DNA from: CAZNPU01 sp964575335 | GTDB lineage: Bacteria; Planctomycetota; Phycisphaerae; Phycisphaerales; SM1A02 | Direction: 5' to 3' | DNA length: 40,854 bases | Assembly (NCBI GenBank): GCA_964575335.1 | Contig: CAZNPU010000030.1 | Span: 1-40,854 of the forward strand | Shown: piece after piece, positions 14,367 to 23,700 of the stretch | Numbering within the stretch: position 1 is the stretch's first letter | How the letters are laid out: each line of letters starts with the position of its first letter | The notes under the pieces: generated by a model | What the model was told of the DNA's origin: nothing | Seen by the model: the letters and a program-made list of their open reading frames with translations, nothing else | The model's database searches: none | Program-made: the position numbers and the translations under genes

Positions 14367-15938
14367 ATGAAAGCGGATGTCATCTCAACGCACATTGAAA
14401 CGCCCAAGCCACCACTGACGAAGATCATCGCCACCGTCGGGCCGGCATCGTCGGATCCCGACACCATCGCCAAGCTGATTGAGGCCGGCGTTTCGATCTT
14501 TCGACTCAACTTCAGCCATGGATCGATCCAGCAGCACGCGGCACATGCCCAGGTGATTCGCGACGTGGCTGCCCGGCTGGGCCGTCCGACCGCCATTTTG
14601 GGCGATTTGCAGGGGCCGAAGATTCGTGTCGGCAGGGTGGTTGCGGAGGGCATATTCGTCGAGCCGGGAGCGACCGTTCTATTCCAGCGAGGCGACTTCA
14701 TTGCTGAACCTGCGCCGCCGGGAGAGCCGCAGCGGTTCAGCGCGACATACCCGGGGCTGATCGACGATGTTGAACCCGGCCAGCGCCTGCTGGTGAACGA
14801 CGGGGCGGTGCGCATGCTCGTGGTTGCCAAGCGCGAAAACGAAATCGAATGCACTGTTACGACCGCCGGCGGGGGGATCATCACCAGCAGCAAGGGCATC
14901 AATCTGCCCGATTCGGATTTGCGGCTGGAGTCAATCGGTCAGCGCGATTGGGAACATGTTGAATGGGCGGTGCGGAACAACCTGGATTTCTTGGCGTTGA
15001 GCTTTGTGCGCCGGGCTGATGACGTGATGCTGCTGCGGCAGGGGGTGCAGGAGATCGCGGCTCGCATTGCTGAAGAACATGCGCCCGGCACGCCGCACAT
15101 GCCGGAGGTAGACGGCTCACGAATTTCGATCATTGCGAAAATCGAATTGCCCGCTGCAGTGAACAACTTTGAATCAATTGTGGATGCGGCGGATGGCATC
15201 ATGGTGGCGCGCGGCGATCTTGGTGTGGAAATGGACATCGCGCGCGTGCCGGTAATTCAAAAGCGACTGCTCACCATTGCCAATCGCTACGGCAAGCCGT
15301 GCATCGTGGCGACACAGATGCTCGAGACGATGATCAACGCGTCCAGTCCGACGCGGGCCGAGGCCAGTGACGTCGCCAATGCGATTCTCGACGGCGCCGA
15401 TGCGGTGATGCTTTCGGGTGAGACGGCGGTGGGCAGATATCCGGTGGTGGTTGTGGAGACGATGCGGCGCATCGCAGAACATACCGAAGCGTACATCGCA
15501 AGTCTGCCGCCCCAATCCTCGCCGCCGGAGAAACTCATTGAATCGCGCTATCGCACTGCCGCCTTGGCGCATGGCGTATGGACGATCGCGCAGGACATTG
15601 CTGCGAAGTTCATCGTCGTGTGGTCGCAGCAGGGCGGTGGAGCCCGCTATCTGAGCCAGAACAATTTCACGATTCCCATTCTGGCGGTCACCAGCGATCC
15701 GCGAGCAGCGCGGCGCATGCAGTTGCTGCGAAGCGTCACGCCACTGGTGATGCCTCGACCGAAGGGGTTGGCTCATTTCACGCAAATGGTCGATGAGTAT
15801 CTGCTCGGCACCGGCTGGGCTCAGCATGGCGATCCATGTATTCTCGTGGCAGGCGGGCCGATCGGCGTACAGGGGGTGACAAACAGTCTTGCCATTCATC
15901 TGATCGGCAATCCTGAAACGGGGTTCGCTGCGCAGTGA
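14367..15938 (+). CDS. pyk: Pyruvate kinase
   Basis: Glycolytic enzyme transferring phosphate from phosphoenolpyruvate to ADP. The 523-residue product has TKIIATVGPASSD at the start, FRLNFSHG, ILGDLQGPKIRVG, LVNDGAVRMLV for the B domain, DLRLESIGQRDWEHVEWAV, SIIAKIELPAAVNNF with the catalytic Lys, MVARGDLGVEMDIARVPVIQK with the metal-binding Glu/Asp region, ATQMLETMINASSPTRAEASDVANAI and the SGETAVGRYPV loop, then a complete C-terminal domain. A segment EEHAPGTPHMPEVDG before IIAKIE is slightly longer than usual. ATG 14367 was chosen; a TTG six codons earlier is also open, and GAAGG at 14351-14355 is the only ribosome-site candidate. Confidence 0.96.
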   Translation: MKADVISTHIETPKPPLTKIIATVGPASSDPDTIAKLIEAGVSIFRLNFSHGSIQQHAAHAQVIRDVAARLGRPTAILGDLQGPKIRVGRVVAEGIFVEPGATVLFQRGDFIAEPAPPGEPQRFSATYPGLIDDVEPGQRLLVNDGAVRMLVVAKRENEIECTVTTAGGGIITSSKGINLPDSDLRLESIGQRDWEHVEWAVRNNLDFLALSFVRRADDVMLLRQGVQEIAARIAEEHAPGTPHMPEVDGSRISIIAKIELPAAVNNFESIVDAADGIMVARGDLGVEMDIARVPVIQKRLLTIANRYGKPCIVATQMLETMINASSPTRAEASDVANAILDGADAVMLSGETAVGRYPVVVVETMRRIAEHTEAYIASLPPQSSPPEKLIESRYRTAALAHGVWTIAQDIAAKFIVVWSQQGGGARYLSQNNFTIPILAVTSDPRAARRMQLLRSVTPLVMPRPKGLAHFTQMVDEYLLGTGWAQHGDPCILVAGGPIGVQGVTNSLAIHLIGNPETGFAAQ

Positions 15939-16038
15939 GATTGACCGCTCACAGAGCCGGGGGCAGTCATACATGCGCAAGGCTCGCATGTGCTTATTGC
16001 CTAAGATGATCGGATACTCCACGATATTGCGCTGATCC

Positions 16039-17361
16039 ATGCACGCGGCCATTGTTTCCATCGGCGATGAACTTGCGCTGGGCCAGAATCTCGATACCAA
16101 TTCGAAATGGTTGGCGTCGAAGCTGGCGGAACTGTCAATCATCACCATCGAGCACCGCACACTGCCGGATGATCAGGCTGCGATTGCTGCTGCGGTGCGC
16201 GAGCTTGCCAGCCGATGTGATGCAGTGCTGATGACGGGCGGGCTTGGCCCGACAGCCGACGACCTTACGCGTGAAGCAATGTGCGATGTGTTGACGCCCG
16301 GCGAAGAACTGGTTATTGATGAAGATGCGCTTCGTCACCTGGAACAATGGTTCGGCAAGCACGGCCGCGCGATGCCGGAATTGAACCGCAAGCAGGCGAT
16401 GCGGCCTGCGCCGATGCGCGTGCTCGCCAATCCGCACGGCACAGCTCCGGGATTGGCTGGTCAGGTCGGCCGGTGCCTCATCTTCTGCATGCCCGGCCCG
16501 CCTCGTGAAATGCAGCCCATGTTTCTGAATCACGTTGCCCCGGAACTGCGATCGATCGCATCCGGCGATGTGCTGCTGACAGCCGTGGTGCATGAGTACG
16601 GCATGGGCGAATCAGTGGCTGCGGGACGCATTGACGAATTGATGGAGCGAAACTGCAATCCGCTGATTGGAACTACCGCCAGCGAGTCAATCGTTTCAGC
16701 CCGCATTCGTGTTCGTGGGCAACGCGAATGGGCACAGCAGCAGTGTGCACAGGCGGTGGCGCAGGTTGAGCAGGCGTGGCATCCGTACGCATACGGCACA
16801 GGCGAAACAACGCTCGCTGACGCAGTGGGCGATTTGCTTGCGCGCAGCGGCGAGACGCTTGTTACCGCTGAATCGTGTACGGGCGGATGGCTTGGCAAAG
16901 TGATCGTCGATCGCGCAGGCTCCAGCGCGTATTACAGCGGCGGCTGGGTGACATATTCCAACGAAATGAAAACACGCGAGCTTGGCGTGCCGGCTGAGCT
17001 GATTGAAGAGCATGGCGCTGTTTCCGCAGTCGTAGCTGATGCGATGGCGCGCGGCGCATTGCACCAAAGCGGCGCTTCATATGCGCTGGCCATCACCGGC
17101 ATCGCTGGCCCAGACGGCGGCACACCAGAGAAACCCGTCGGCACGGTGTTCATCAGTCTTGGACATCGCGTGCGCGGCGTCATTGAAATATCAACGCGTC
17201 ATTTTCAGTTCAGTGGTGATCGCACTGCTGTGCGTGACCGTTCAGTGAAATCAGCGCTGCAGATGCTGCGGTTTTCGCTCTTGAATATTGCTGAGCATCA
17301 TCCGCTGCTTTGGGAAGTCCCGAGAGTTGAGCAGACATCAGTGGGAGCGAGCCGCACATGA
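16039..17361 (+). CDS. cinA: CinA: nicotinamide-nucleotide amidase/ADP-ribose pyrophosphatase family
   Basis: Two-domain CinA of 440 residues, near the usual 415-430. The N-terminal MoCF-like domain (COG1058) has AAIVSIGDELALGQNLDTNSKW, VLMTGGLGPTADDLTREAM and FCMPGPPREMQPMF. The C-terminal amidase domain (PncC) has LVTAESCTGGWLGKVIVDRAGSSAYYSGG with the catalytic Ser, ELGVPAELIEEHGAVSAVVADAMARGAL and AITGIAGPDGGTPEKPVGTVFI. It recycles NMN to nicotinate mononucleotide; some CinAs also hydrolyse ADP-ribose. The stop overlaps the folK start (ATGA), so the pair is cotranscribed. A 100-nt gap with a 7-bp hairpin (15971-15991) separates it from pyruvate kinase. Confidence 0.95.
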   Translation: MHAAIVSIGDELALGQNLDTNSKWLASKLAELSIITIEHRTLPDDQAAIAAAVRELASRCDAVLMTGGLGPTADDLTREAMCDVLTPGEELVIDEDALRHLEQWFGKHGRAMPELNRKQAMRPAPMRVLANPHGTAPGLAGQVGRCLIFCMPGPPREMQPMFLNHVAPELRSIASGDVLLTAVVHEYGMGESVAAGRIDELMERNCNPLIGTTASESIVSARIRVRGQREWAQQQCAQAVAQVEQAWHPYAYGTGETTLADAVGDLLARSGETLVTAESCTGGWLGKVIVDRAGSSAYYSGGWVTYSNEMKTRELGVPAELIEEHGAVSAVVADAMARGALHQSGASYALAITGIAGPDGGTPEKPVGTVFISLGHRVRGVIEISTRHFQFSGDRTAVRDRSVKSALQMLRFSLLNIAEHHPLLWEVPRVEQTSVGASRT

Positions 17362-17858
17362 GTCAATGGGTGACGGCATATCTCGCGCTGGGGGCGAATC
17401 TTGGCGATCGCGAGGCGAACATTCGCAGCGCCATACAGTCGTTGCGCGCTACGCCGTGTGTGCAGGTGGGCGCGATCAGTCGGATTATTGAAACTGAGCC
17501 GGTTGGACCTGCTGGGCAAGGTTCGTATCTGAACGCTGCAATGGAAGTTCACACCACATTGTCAGCTGCTGAGCTGTTGGAGCGATGCATGGCCATTGAA
17601 GCGGCCCATGGCCGACAACGCAGTCGGGAAACGCGGTGGGGGCCAAGAACTCTGGATATCGATCTGCTTTTGTATGGGGAACAGATCATTGATCTGCCCG
17701 GCTTACGCGTGCCGCACCCCCATATGGCCCAGCGGGCGTTCGTATTAGGGCCGTTGGCTGAGATTGCGCCGCAGCTTGTGCATCCAGTCTTGAAAATGTC
17801 GATACAATGTCTCGCTGCGCAAATCTGTTGTGCACGCACCGAATGTGATTCGAAATAG
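17358..17858 (+). CDS. folK: 6-hydroxymethyl-7,8-dihydropterin pyrophosphokinase
   Basis: HPPK of folate synthesis, transferring pyrophosphate from ATP to hydroxymethyldihydropterin. The 166-residue product has AYLALGANLGDREANI at the start, IIETEPVGPAGQGSYLNAAM in the middle, the signature RWGPRTLDIDLLLYG with the Mg-binding Asp pair, and VPHPHMAQRAFVLGPLAEIAP. Length is normal. The ATG overlaps the cinA stop by 4 nt. A hairpin with T6 at 17935-17963 follows 77 nt after the stop. Confidence 0.95.
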   Translation: MSQWVTAYLALGANLGDREANIRSAIQSLRATPCVQVGAISRIIETEPVGPAGQGSYLNAAMEVHTTLSAAELLERCMAIEAAHGRQRSRETRWGPRTLDIDLLLYGEQIIDLPGLRVPHPHMAQRAFVLGPLAEIAPQLVHPVLKMSIQCLAAQICCARTECDSK

Positions 17859-17934
17859 TCTCGCAGCTTGCGGTGTTTAGGTTGTGTCGGGTGCGCTCCG
17901 ATCCGAGCATTGGTCGTACCAGAACATTTTTGAA

Positions 17935-17963
17935 GCCGTGCGTGAATGACACGGCCCTTTTTT
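17935..17963 (+). terminator. Terminator-like hairpin abutting the next gene's ribosome site
   Basis: Stem GCCGTG (17935-17940) / CACGGC (17950-17955), 9-nt loop, then CC and T6 (17958-17963). It ends 6 nt before the GGAG ribosome site (17970-17973) of the thioredoxin-fusion gene. It may simply end the cinA-folK mRNA, or act as an attenuator, since no room for a promoter remains between it and the start codon. Confidence 0.55.
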
Positions 17964-17981
17964 GCTGATGGAGCCCCTCTT

Positions 17982-19220
17982 ATGAAACGTACCATTCTGA
18001 TCGCTTGTGGCGCACTGATCCTGACTGCAGGCGGACTTCAACTGGCATTTGGACATCAAGACGCCGCGGTGCAGGACGCTGCACCTGCAAACCCTGAGGA
18101 AGCCCGTAAGCTCGCGGGTGAAATTGCCAAGGCGTACAAGAACGCCAAGACGCTGCGCGATACGGTTCGATTTGAAATCAGCGGGCCGGGCATGACCGAC
18201 ACGCAGACCTTCAACATCGCGCTTGGTTCCAACAACGACGCACACATCGACCTGGGCGGCATGGAGCTGATAGCGGTTGACGGCAAGCTGTATCTCAGCA
18301 CCGAAGATGTGCCTGACAAGTACTTTGCTACGGAACTTCAGGGCAACGTAACCCAGACGATTCAATCGGTCTTCGGCGAGATGTTCCCCGTGCCGCCGCA
18401 GTTGACCATGCGCGAGGGCGAAACTGTTGAACAGCAGATTCACGGCCTGACCATGGGCATGGTGGCCAACCCGGAGGTGACCGGTTCGCGTCAGGTAACT
18501 ACAGACGACGGCAAGACGATGCAGGAGCTGACCGTCAAGGGCATGAACGGCTCAGCTGTGACGCTGGTCAGTCCTGACACGAAGCTGATTCAGAAGGTGA
18601 GTCTGACCCTGCAGCCCCCCGGTGCGCCTGAGGATTTCAAGATTTCCGCGACGATGACCATGGCGCCGCAGGTTGCCGATTCGCTGCCCGAACCGATCGC
18701 CTTTGCTGCCAACGGCCGCAAGGAGGTCAACTCCCTTGAGCAGATGGAGCCCACGCCGATTGCGGTCGGCGAGATGGCGCCCGACTTTACACTGCCCACG
18801 CTGGATGGCGAGCAGGTGACCTTGAGCGATCTCAAGGGACAGGTTGTGGTGCTGGACTTCTGGGCGACCTGGTGCGGCCCGTGCAAGATTGCCCTGCCGA
18901 AGCTGCAGGAGTTCGCCAATTGGGTGAAGGAGAACAACCAGCCTGTCAAGGTATATGCCGTGGACGTGTGGGAACGAGGCGAGAGCGCTGAGGCGATCGA
19001 AGAGAAGGTGCGCGAGTTCTGGACCGAGAACAAGTACACCATGCCCACGCTGCTGGATTTCGAAGGCAAGGCGATTCAGAAGTACGGTTTTTCGAGCATC
19101 CCCACAACCGTCGTCATTGGACCCGACGGCAAGGTTGTCAAGATTCACGTTGGCTTCTCGCCGAACATGGTCGACATGCTCAAGAGCGATGTGGCGGAAG
19201 CGACCAAGACCACTGGATAA
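17982..19220 (+). CDS. Periplasmic thioredoxin-like protein with LolA/DUF2092-like N-terminal domain (copy 1)
   Basis: A 412-residue exported protein: signal peptide MKRTILIACGALILTAGG ending about residue 24, an N-terminal beta-rich domain (about 40-240) that reads like the LolA/DUF2092 group of lipid-binding or lipoprotein-transport folds, and a TlpA/ResA-type thioredoxin domain from about 265 (GEMAPDFTLPTLDG) with the redox motif WCGPC at 297-301 and the cis-Pro loop SIPTTVVIGPDG. Thiol-disulfide exchange outside the cytoplasm is expected; the substrate is unknown. GGAG (17970-17973) supports ATG 17982 over an in-frame ATG 12 codons upstream. It is followed by a good terminator and by a paralogue of the same architecture. 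Confidence 0.88.
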   Translation: MKRTILIACGALILTAGGLQLAFGHQDAAVQDAAPANPEEARKLAGEIAKAYKNAKTLRDTVRFEISGPGMTDTQTFNIALGSNNDAHIDLGGMELIAVDGKLYLSTEDVPDKYFATELQGNVTQTIQSVFGEMFPVPPQLTMREGETVEQQIHGLTMGMVANPEVTGSRQVTTDDGKTMQELTVKGMNGSAVTLVSPDTKLIQKVSLTLQPPGAPEDFKISATMTMAPQVADSLPEPIAFAANGRKEVNSLEQMEPTPIAVGEMAPDFTLPTLDGEQVTLSDLKGQVVVLDFWATWCGPCKIALPKLQEFANWVKENNQPVKVYAVDVWERGESAEAIEEKVREFWTENKYTMPTLLDFEGKAIQKYGFSSIPTTVVIGPDGKVVKIHVGFSPNMVDMLKSDVAEATKTTG

Positions 19221-19276
19221 GCGGGTTTGCGCCGCTTCATTGACTTATTGATGATCGAATAATCCAGATGTCTCCT

Positions 19277-19311
19277 CGCGGGCTTGGCTGATGGCTGAGC
19301 CCGCGTTTTTT
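19277..19311 (+). terminator. Intrinsic terminator after thioredoxin-fusion copy 1
   Basis: Stem CGCGGGCT (19277-19284) / AGCCCGCG (19298-19305), 13-nt loop, then T6 (19306-19311). A textbook rho-independent terminator 57 nt past the stop, so the two thioredoxin-fusion genes are probably separate transcripts. Confidence 0.85.
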
Positions 19312-19453
19312 CATTGACAGCGGCCAGAACAACTTCTTCACTCAGACGTTTTTGCTCAGGCCGCATCGCGCAGGTCTTCGCAAGGCCGAGTGGCGGCCAT
19401 ATCATCAGGCGCAGGCAGTAGCAGACCGTTGACCCATTTGGGGAGGCGTTCAC

Positions 19454-20749
19454 ATGTTGATCATCAATCGACTCGTACCTGTTTGTGCAATTGTCGCGTG
19501 CATGCTGGCGAACGTTTCTGCAGCGCGGGGGCAGATGCTTGAACCAGATCCCGCTGCGATGAAAGCCTTTGGCGAATTGGTCAGCTCTTATCGCGCCAAG
19601 CCCGGTCTGAAGATCAAATCGACCGTGCAGGTCGAAATGATGGATGGCGATGTCAAATCCAGCAGCTCAGAGGTGAGCGGCGAGTTTATCTTCAGCGGGA
19701 AGGACCAGGAGCGACGGGCGGTTGTCAAGCTGCGCGGCTTTACCTGTTATCTCGCCAATGGTGAGATGACCGCGGTGCATGATGAAAATGAAGACAGCTA
19801 CTTTACCACGCCTGATGACGGCTCACCGTACTACGCATTGCTGCTGACGTTTATGGATCTGCCGTTTCCTGAGTTGGCGTTGATGCTGGGCGAAGAGAGC
19901 GTTGAAGACGTGGTCATGCAGTTCCACCCCAAAGCGCCGTGGATTCAGCCAACGGCCGTTGAGATGATCGAAAACGACGGCAAATCGATGCAGAAACTCA
20001 CGCTTGCCAGCGAACATGATCGACTCGAGTTGCTGATTGATCCGCAAAGCAAGCTGATTAACTCGATGGAATTGGTGATCACCGGCGGCGATCTGGTGCA
20101 GGACGGCGTGACGCTCATCTACCGCAACAGTTATGAGTATGAGGTTGCGGACAAGCCGCTGGATGAGGCGATCTTCACGTTCGATCCCGGCGAGCGGCGG
20201 CGCGTTGATCTGATGGCCATGCTTTTGCCGGAACCTGCTGACGCTGATGATGACGGCATGCCTGCCGCGCAGGCAGGGCTGATCGGTAAGCCGGCGCCGA
20301 ACTTTGTGCTGACAACTGCAGACGGCAGGGCGATTGATCTGGCCGATCTTCAGGGCCGCGTGGTGGTGCTGGATTTCTGGGCCAGTTGGTGCGGGCCGTG
20401 CATGCACGGGTTGCCGCTGCTGCATCAGGCAGCCTCGTGGGCCTCGCAGGAGCAGTTGCCCGTGACGGTGCTGACCGTGAACGTGTGGGAGATTCAGGGC
20501 AGCGACAACACGCCGGAAGCGCGACTGGAGTCGGCGCGCAACACGTGGAAAAAGCGCGGCTTCACGCTGCCGATCCTCATGGACTATACCGACGACACGA
20601 CTATCGCCTATGGTCTGCGCGGCATTCCCACCACGGTCATTATTCGATCAGACGGCATTGTGCATAACGTTCATGTAGGGGCGGCGGATGTTGAAACACT
20701 TAAAAATGACATTCGCAGTGCGCTGGAAGCGGTTGAGTCGGGCGTGTGA
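19454..20749 (+). CDS. Periplasmic thioredoxin-like protein with LolA/DUF2092-like N-terminal domain (copy 2)
   Basis: A 431-residue paralogue of the preceding gene. Signal peptide to about residue 26 (ANVSAARGQ), then an N-terminal domain with VQVEMMDGDVKSSSSEVSG, a middle segment LTLASEHDRLELLIDPQSKL equivalent to the VSPDTKLIQKV stretch of copy 1, an acidic linker (EPADADDDG), and a thioredoxin domain starting GKPAPNFVLTTADG with WCGPC at 312-316 and GIPTTVIIRSDG. The N-terminal domains have diverged far more than the thioredoxin domains, suggesting different partners. GGGAGG (19441-19446) gives a strong ribosome site. The FAD/Fe-S gene begins 47 nt after the stop. Confidence 0.87.
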   Translation: MLIINRLVPVCAIVACMLANVSAARGQMLEPDPAAMKAFGELVSSYRAKPGLKIKSTVQVEMMDGDVKSSSSEVSGEFIFSGKDQERRAVVKLRGFTCYLANGEMTAVHDENEDSYFTTPDDGSPYYALLLTFMDLPFPELALMLGEESVEDVVMQFHPKAPWIQPTAVEMIENDGKSMQKLTLASEHDRLELLIDPQSKLINSMELVITGGDLVQDGVTLIYRNSYEYEVADKPLDEAIFTFDPGERRRVDLMAMLLPEPADADDDGMPAAQAGLIGKPAPNFVLTTADGRAIDLADLQGRVVVLDFWASWCGPCMHGLPLLHQAASWASQEQLPVTVLTVNVWEIQGSDNTPEARLESARNTWKKRGFTLPILMDYTDDTTIAYGLRGIPTTVIIRSDGIVHNVHVGAADVETLKNDIRSALEAVESGV

Positions 20750-20782
20750 TGATTTCAACCAACGGCGCTCGGCGCTGACCGA

Positions 20783-20788
20783 TAGATT
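20783..20788 (+). promoter_or_regulatory. Candidate -10 box of the FAD/Fe-S oxidoreductase gene
   Basis: TAGATT ends 8 nt before GTG 20797, and no ribosome site is visible. It may be a second start inside a unit with the thioredoxin-fusion gene. The -35 is not recognisable. Confidence 0.3.
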
Positions 20789-20796
20789 GACACATC

Positions 20797-23700
20797 GTGA
20801 CCACTGTTGCTTCTGACATTCGCCTGCCGGTCCTGCCTTCATCCGTTGCCTCGCCGTCCGAAGCGAAACGCTCGCAGATTGCCCGCGATCTTGCTGCGCT
20901 GATCGAAGGCGATGTGCGTTTTGACCGCCACTATCGCATGCTCTACGCAACCGACGCCAGCCTGTATCAGGTTGAGCCGATCGGCGTGGTGTGCCCGCGA
21001 AATATTGCCGAGGCAGAAAGGGTGCTGGAATATTGTGCGGCGCACGATCTGCCGGTGCTGCCGCGAGGCGGGGGCACATCGCTGGCGGGGCAAACGGTCA
21101 ACACGGCGGTGGTGATTGACTTCAGCGCGTACTGCCGCAACTTACTGGAGGTCAACGCTGCGCAACGTTTCGCGCGCGTCGAACCGGGCATCGTGCTGGA
21201 CCACCTGAACGCTCAATTGGCACAGTACGGCCTGCAGTTCGGCCCGGACGTCGCCACCAGCAGCCATGCCAACATTGGCGGGATGATCGGCAACAACTCG
21301 GCGGGGGCGTACTCGATTGTGTACGGCCGCACCGTGGAGCACCTGCTGGCGCTCGATGTGATGTTGGCTGACGGCACGAAACTGCGTCTGGATGAAGGCG
21401 CTTCGGAGCGTGATGAGCGCGTTCGCGATCTCACGCAGCGCATCGCCAATGTCGTACTGCCGCGAGAGCGCGAGATCGAAAAGCGATTTCCAAAGATCAT
21501 CCGCCATGTTGACGGCTACAACCTTGATCTGATTCTGCAGCAGCTTCGTGACTCCACACCAGGCACCTTTGATCGCGTGAACCTTGCCAAGCTCATCTGC
21601 GGTTCGGAAGGCACGCTGGCGGTCACGCTGGAAGCGACGCTCAATCTCGTGCTGCTGCCTAAGCGGCGGGGACTGGCGATTGTGGGCTTTGCTGACGTTG
21701 AGCAAGCGCTGCACTCATTGATCGCAATACTCGAGACCAAGCCTGCGGCCGTTGAACTGATCGATGACGTGGTGATCGATCTGGCGCTGAAGAATACAGA
21801 GTATCAGCGGTATGTTGAGCTGTTGCCCAAGCCGCCGACTGGAACGGCCGGCGCGGTGTTGTACGTAGCGTACTTCGCAGATGACGATTTGCAGTTGCAG
21901 CAACGATTCGATGAGCTGCAGTCGCGCTTTGCACAGCAGCGAATCAACTGCTACACCGATCCCGCTGCGATGCTGCAGGCATGGAAGCTTCGCAAAGCCG
22001 GCGAGCCATTGTTGCATGGTTTGCATGGACCGCGCAAGCCGCTGACGTTTGTTGAAGATCTGGCTGTCGATCCTCACCGATTGGCCGATTTCGTGCGCGA
22101 CTTTCGCGAGCTTGTGAAGCGTTACGGCACGCGCGCGGCCTACTACGCCCATGCCTCGGTGGGATGTTTGCACATTCGTCCGCTGGTCAACATTCGAGAT
22201 GAACGTGATCGAATCATGATGCAGCGCATTGCGGAGGAGTCGGCCGATCTTGTGATGCGCTACGGCGGGGCGCTGTCGGGCGAGCACGGCGACGGCCGGG
22301 TGCGATCGCATTTGCTGGAGCGATACTACGGCAAGGAAATCTGTGATGCGTTTCGCGCAATCAAAGCGATTTTCGATCCTCACAATCGCTTGAATCCCGG
22401 CAATATCGTTTCGCCGACGCCGGGCGAGATGCTCGAAAACCTTCGCGTCAAGCCTGGCGACCAATTTGTGGAAGTGCCGCCGGTGAAAACGTACTTCCGG
22501 TACGAGAAGGAGCATGGATTTGCCGAGGCGGTGGAACTGTGCAATGGCGCTGGCGTGTGTCGCCGCATGAAAAACGGCACGATGTGCCCCTCGTACCGCG
22601 CGACGTTGGATGAACGTCACGCCACGCGAGGGCGCGGCAATGCGTTGCGGCTGGCGATCACTGGACAATTTTCACCCGATGGCCGAACACCTGCATGGAA
22701 CGATCCAGACACGCTGGAAACGCTCAGCTTGTGTCTTTCGTGCAAGGCATGCAAAAGCGAATGTCCCAGCAACGTTGACATAGCGAAACTCAAGGCTGAG
22801 TACCTCGCGCAGAGCTATGCAGCAAGCAGACGCATACCGCTGACGGCGCGCGTGTTCGGACACATTCGCCTGCTCAATCGGCTCGGGTCTGCAATGTATC
22901 CGATTGCCAATGCGATCGGAAAATTCGCGCCTGTGAAGATGATTGCCGATCGTCTGCTCGGCCTGCATCCCAAACGAGCACTGCCGCATTTTGACCGGTC
23001 GCTGTACCGATGGATGGCATCGCGTGCGCAACCGGATCAAAGTGCGCCCGCGGTTGTACTGTTTCCTGATTGCTTCACCGTGTATAACGAACCGCACATT
23101 GGCCGCGCTGCGGTGCTGACGCTCGAAGCGCTGGGTTATCGCGTGGTGCTGCCCAGGCTCGGCTGCTGCGGAAGATCGCTTATCTCAACCGGTTTGCTGG
23201 CGCAGGCGATTTCAACTTGCCGCCGCACTGCTCAGCAACTGCTTGAATGCGTCAAGCAAGAGCAGGCTGTGGCTGTGGTCGGCTGCGAGCCAAGCTGCGT
23301 GTCGGCAATCAAGGATGAATGGCTTGATCTCGATATGGGAGTCGATCCCGATGCGCTGCGCGAACTGGCAGCAATCACCGCCATGGTGGAGCAGTTCATC
23401 GAAGCGGCATGGGAGCGGCATCCGCGAGCGGCTGAAATCAACACGCAGCACTTGGCTCGAATTGATTCAGATCAGCCGCCGGTGCTGCTGCACGCGCATT
23501 GCCATCAAAAAGCGCTCTGGGGCGCGGAATCATCGTCACAGGCGCTCGCCAGAGTGGTGGGCCAGCGTCTGCGGGTGCTTGATTCGGGATGCTGCGGCAT
23601 GGCTGGATCGTTCGGATATATGAACGATCATTACGATGTCTCCATGCGAATCGGTGAGCAATCGCTGTTCGGGCCGGTGCGTGAAGCGCCCGAGGCAATC

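Noticed and set aside
15971..15991. ACATGCG/CGCATGT hairpin after pyruvate kinase as a terminator
   Set aside because: Only 7 bp and no T-tract, so it is too weak to call; it is mentioned as structure only.
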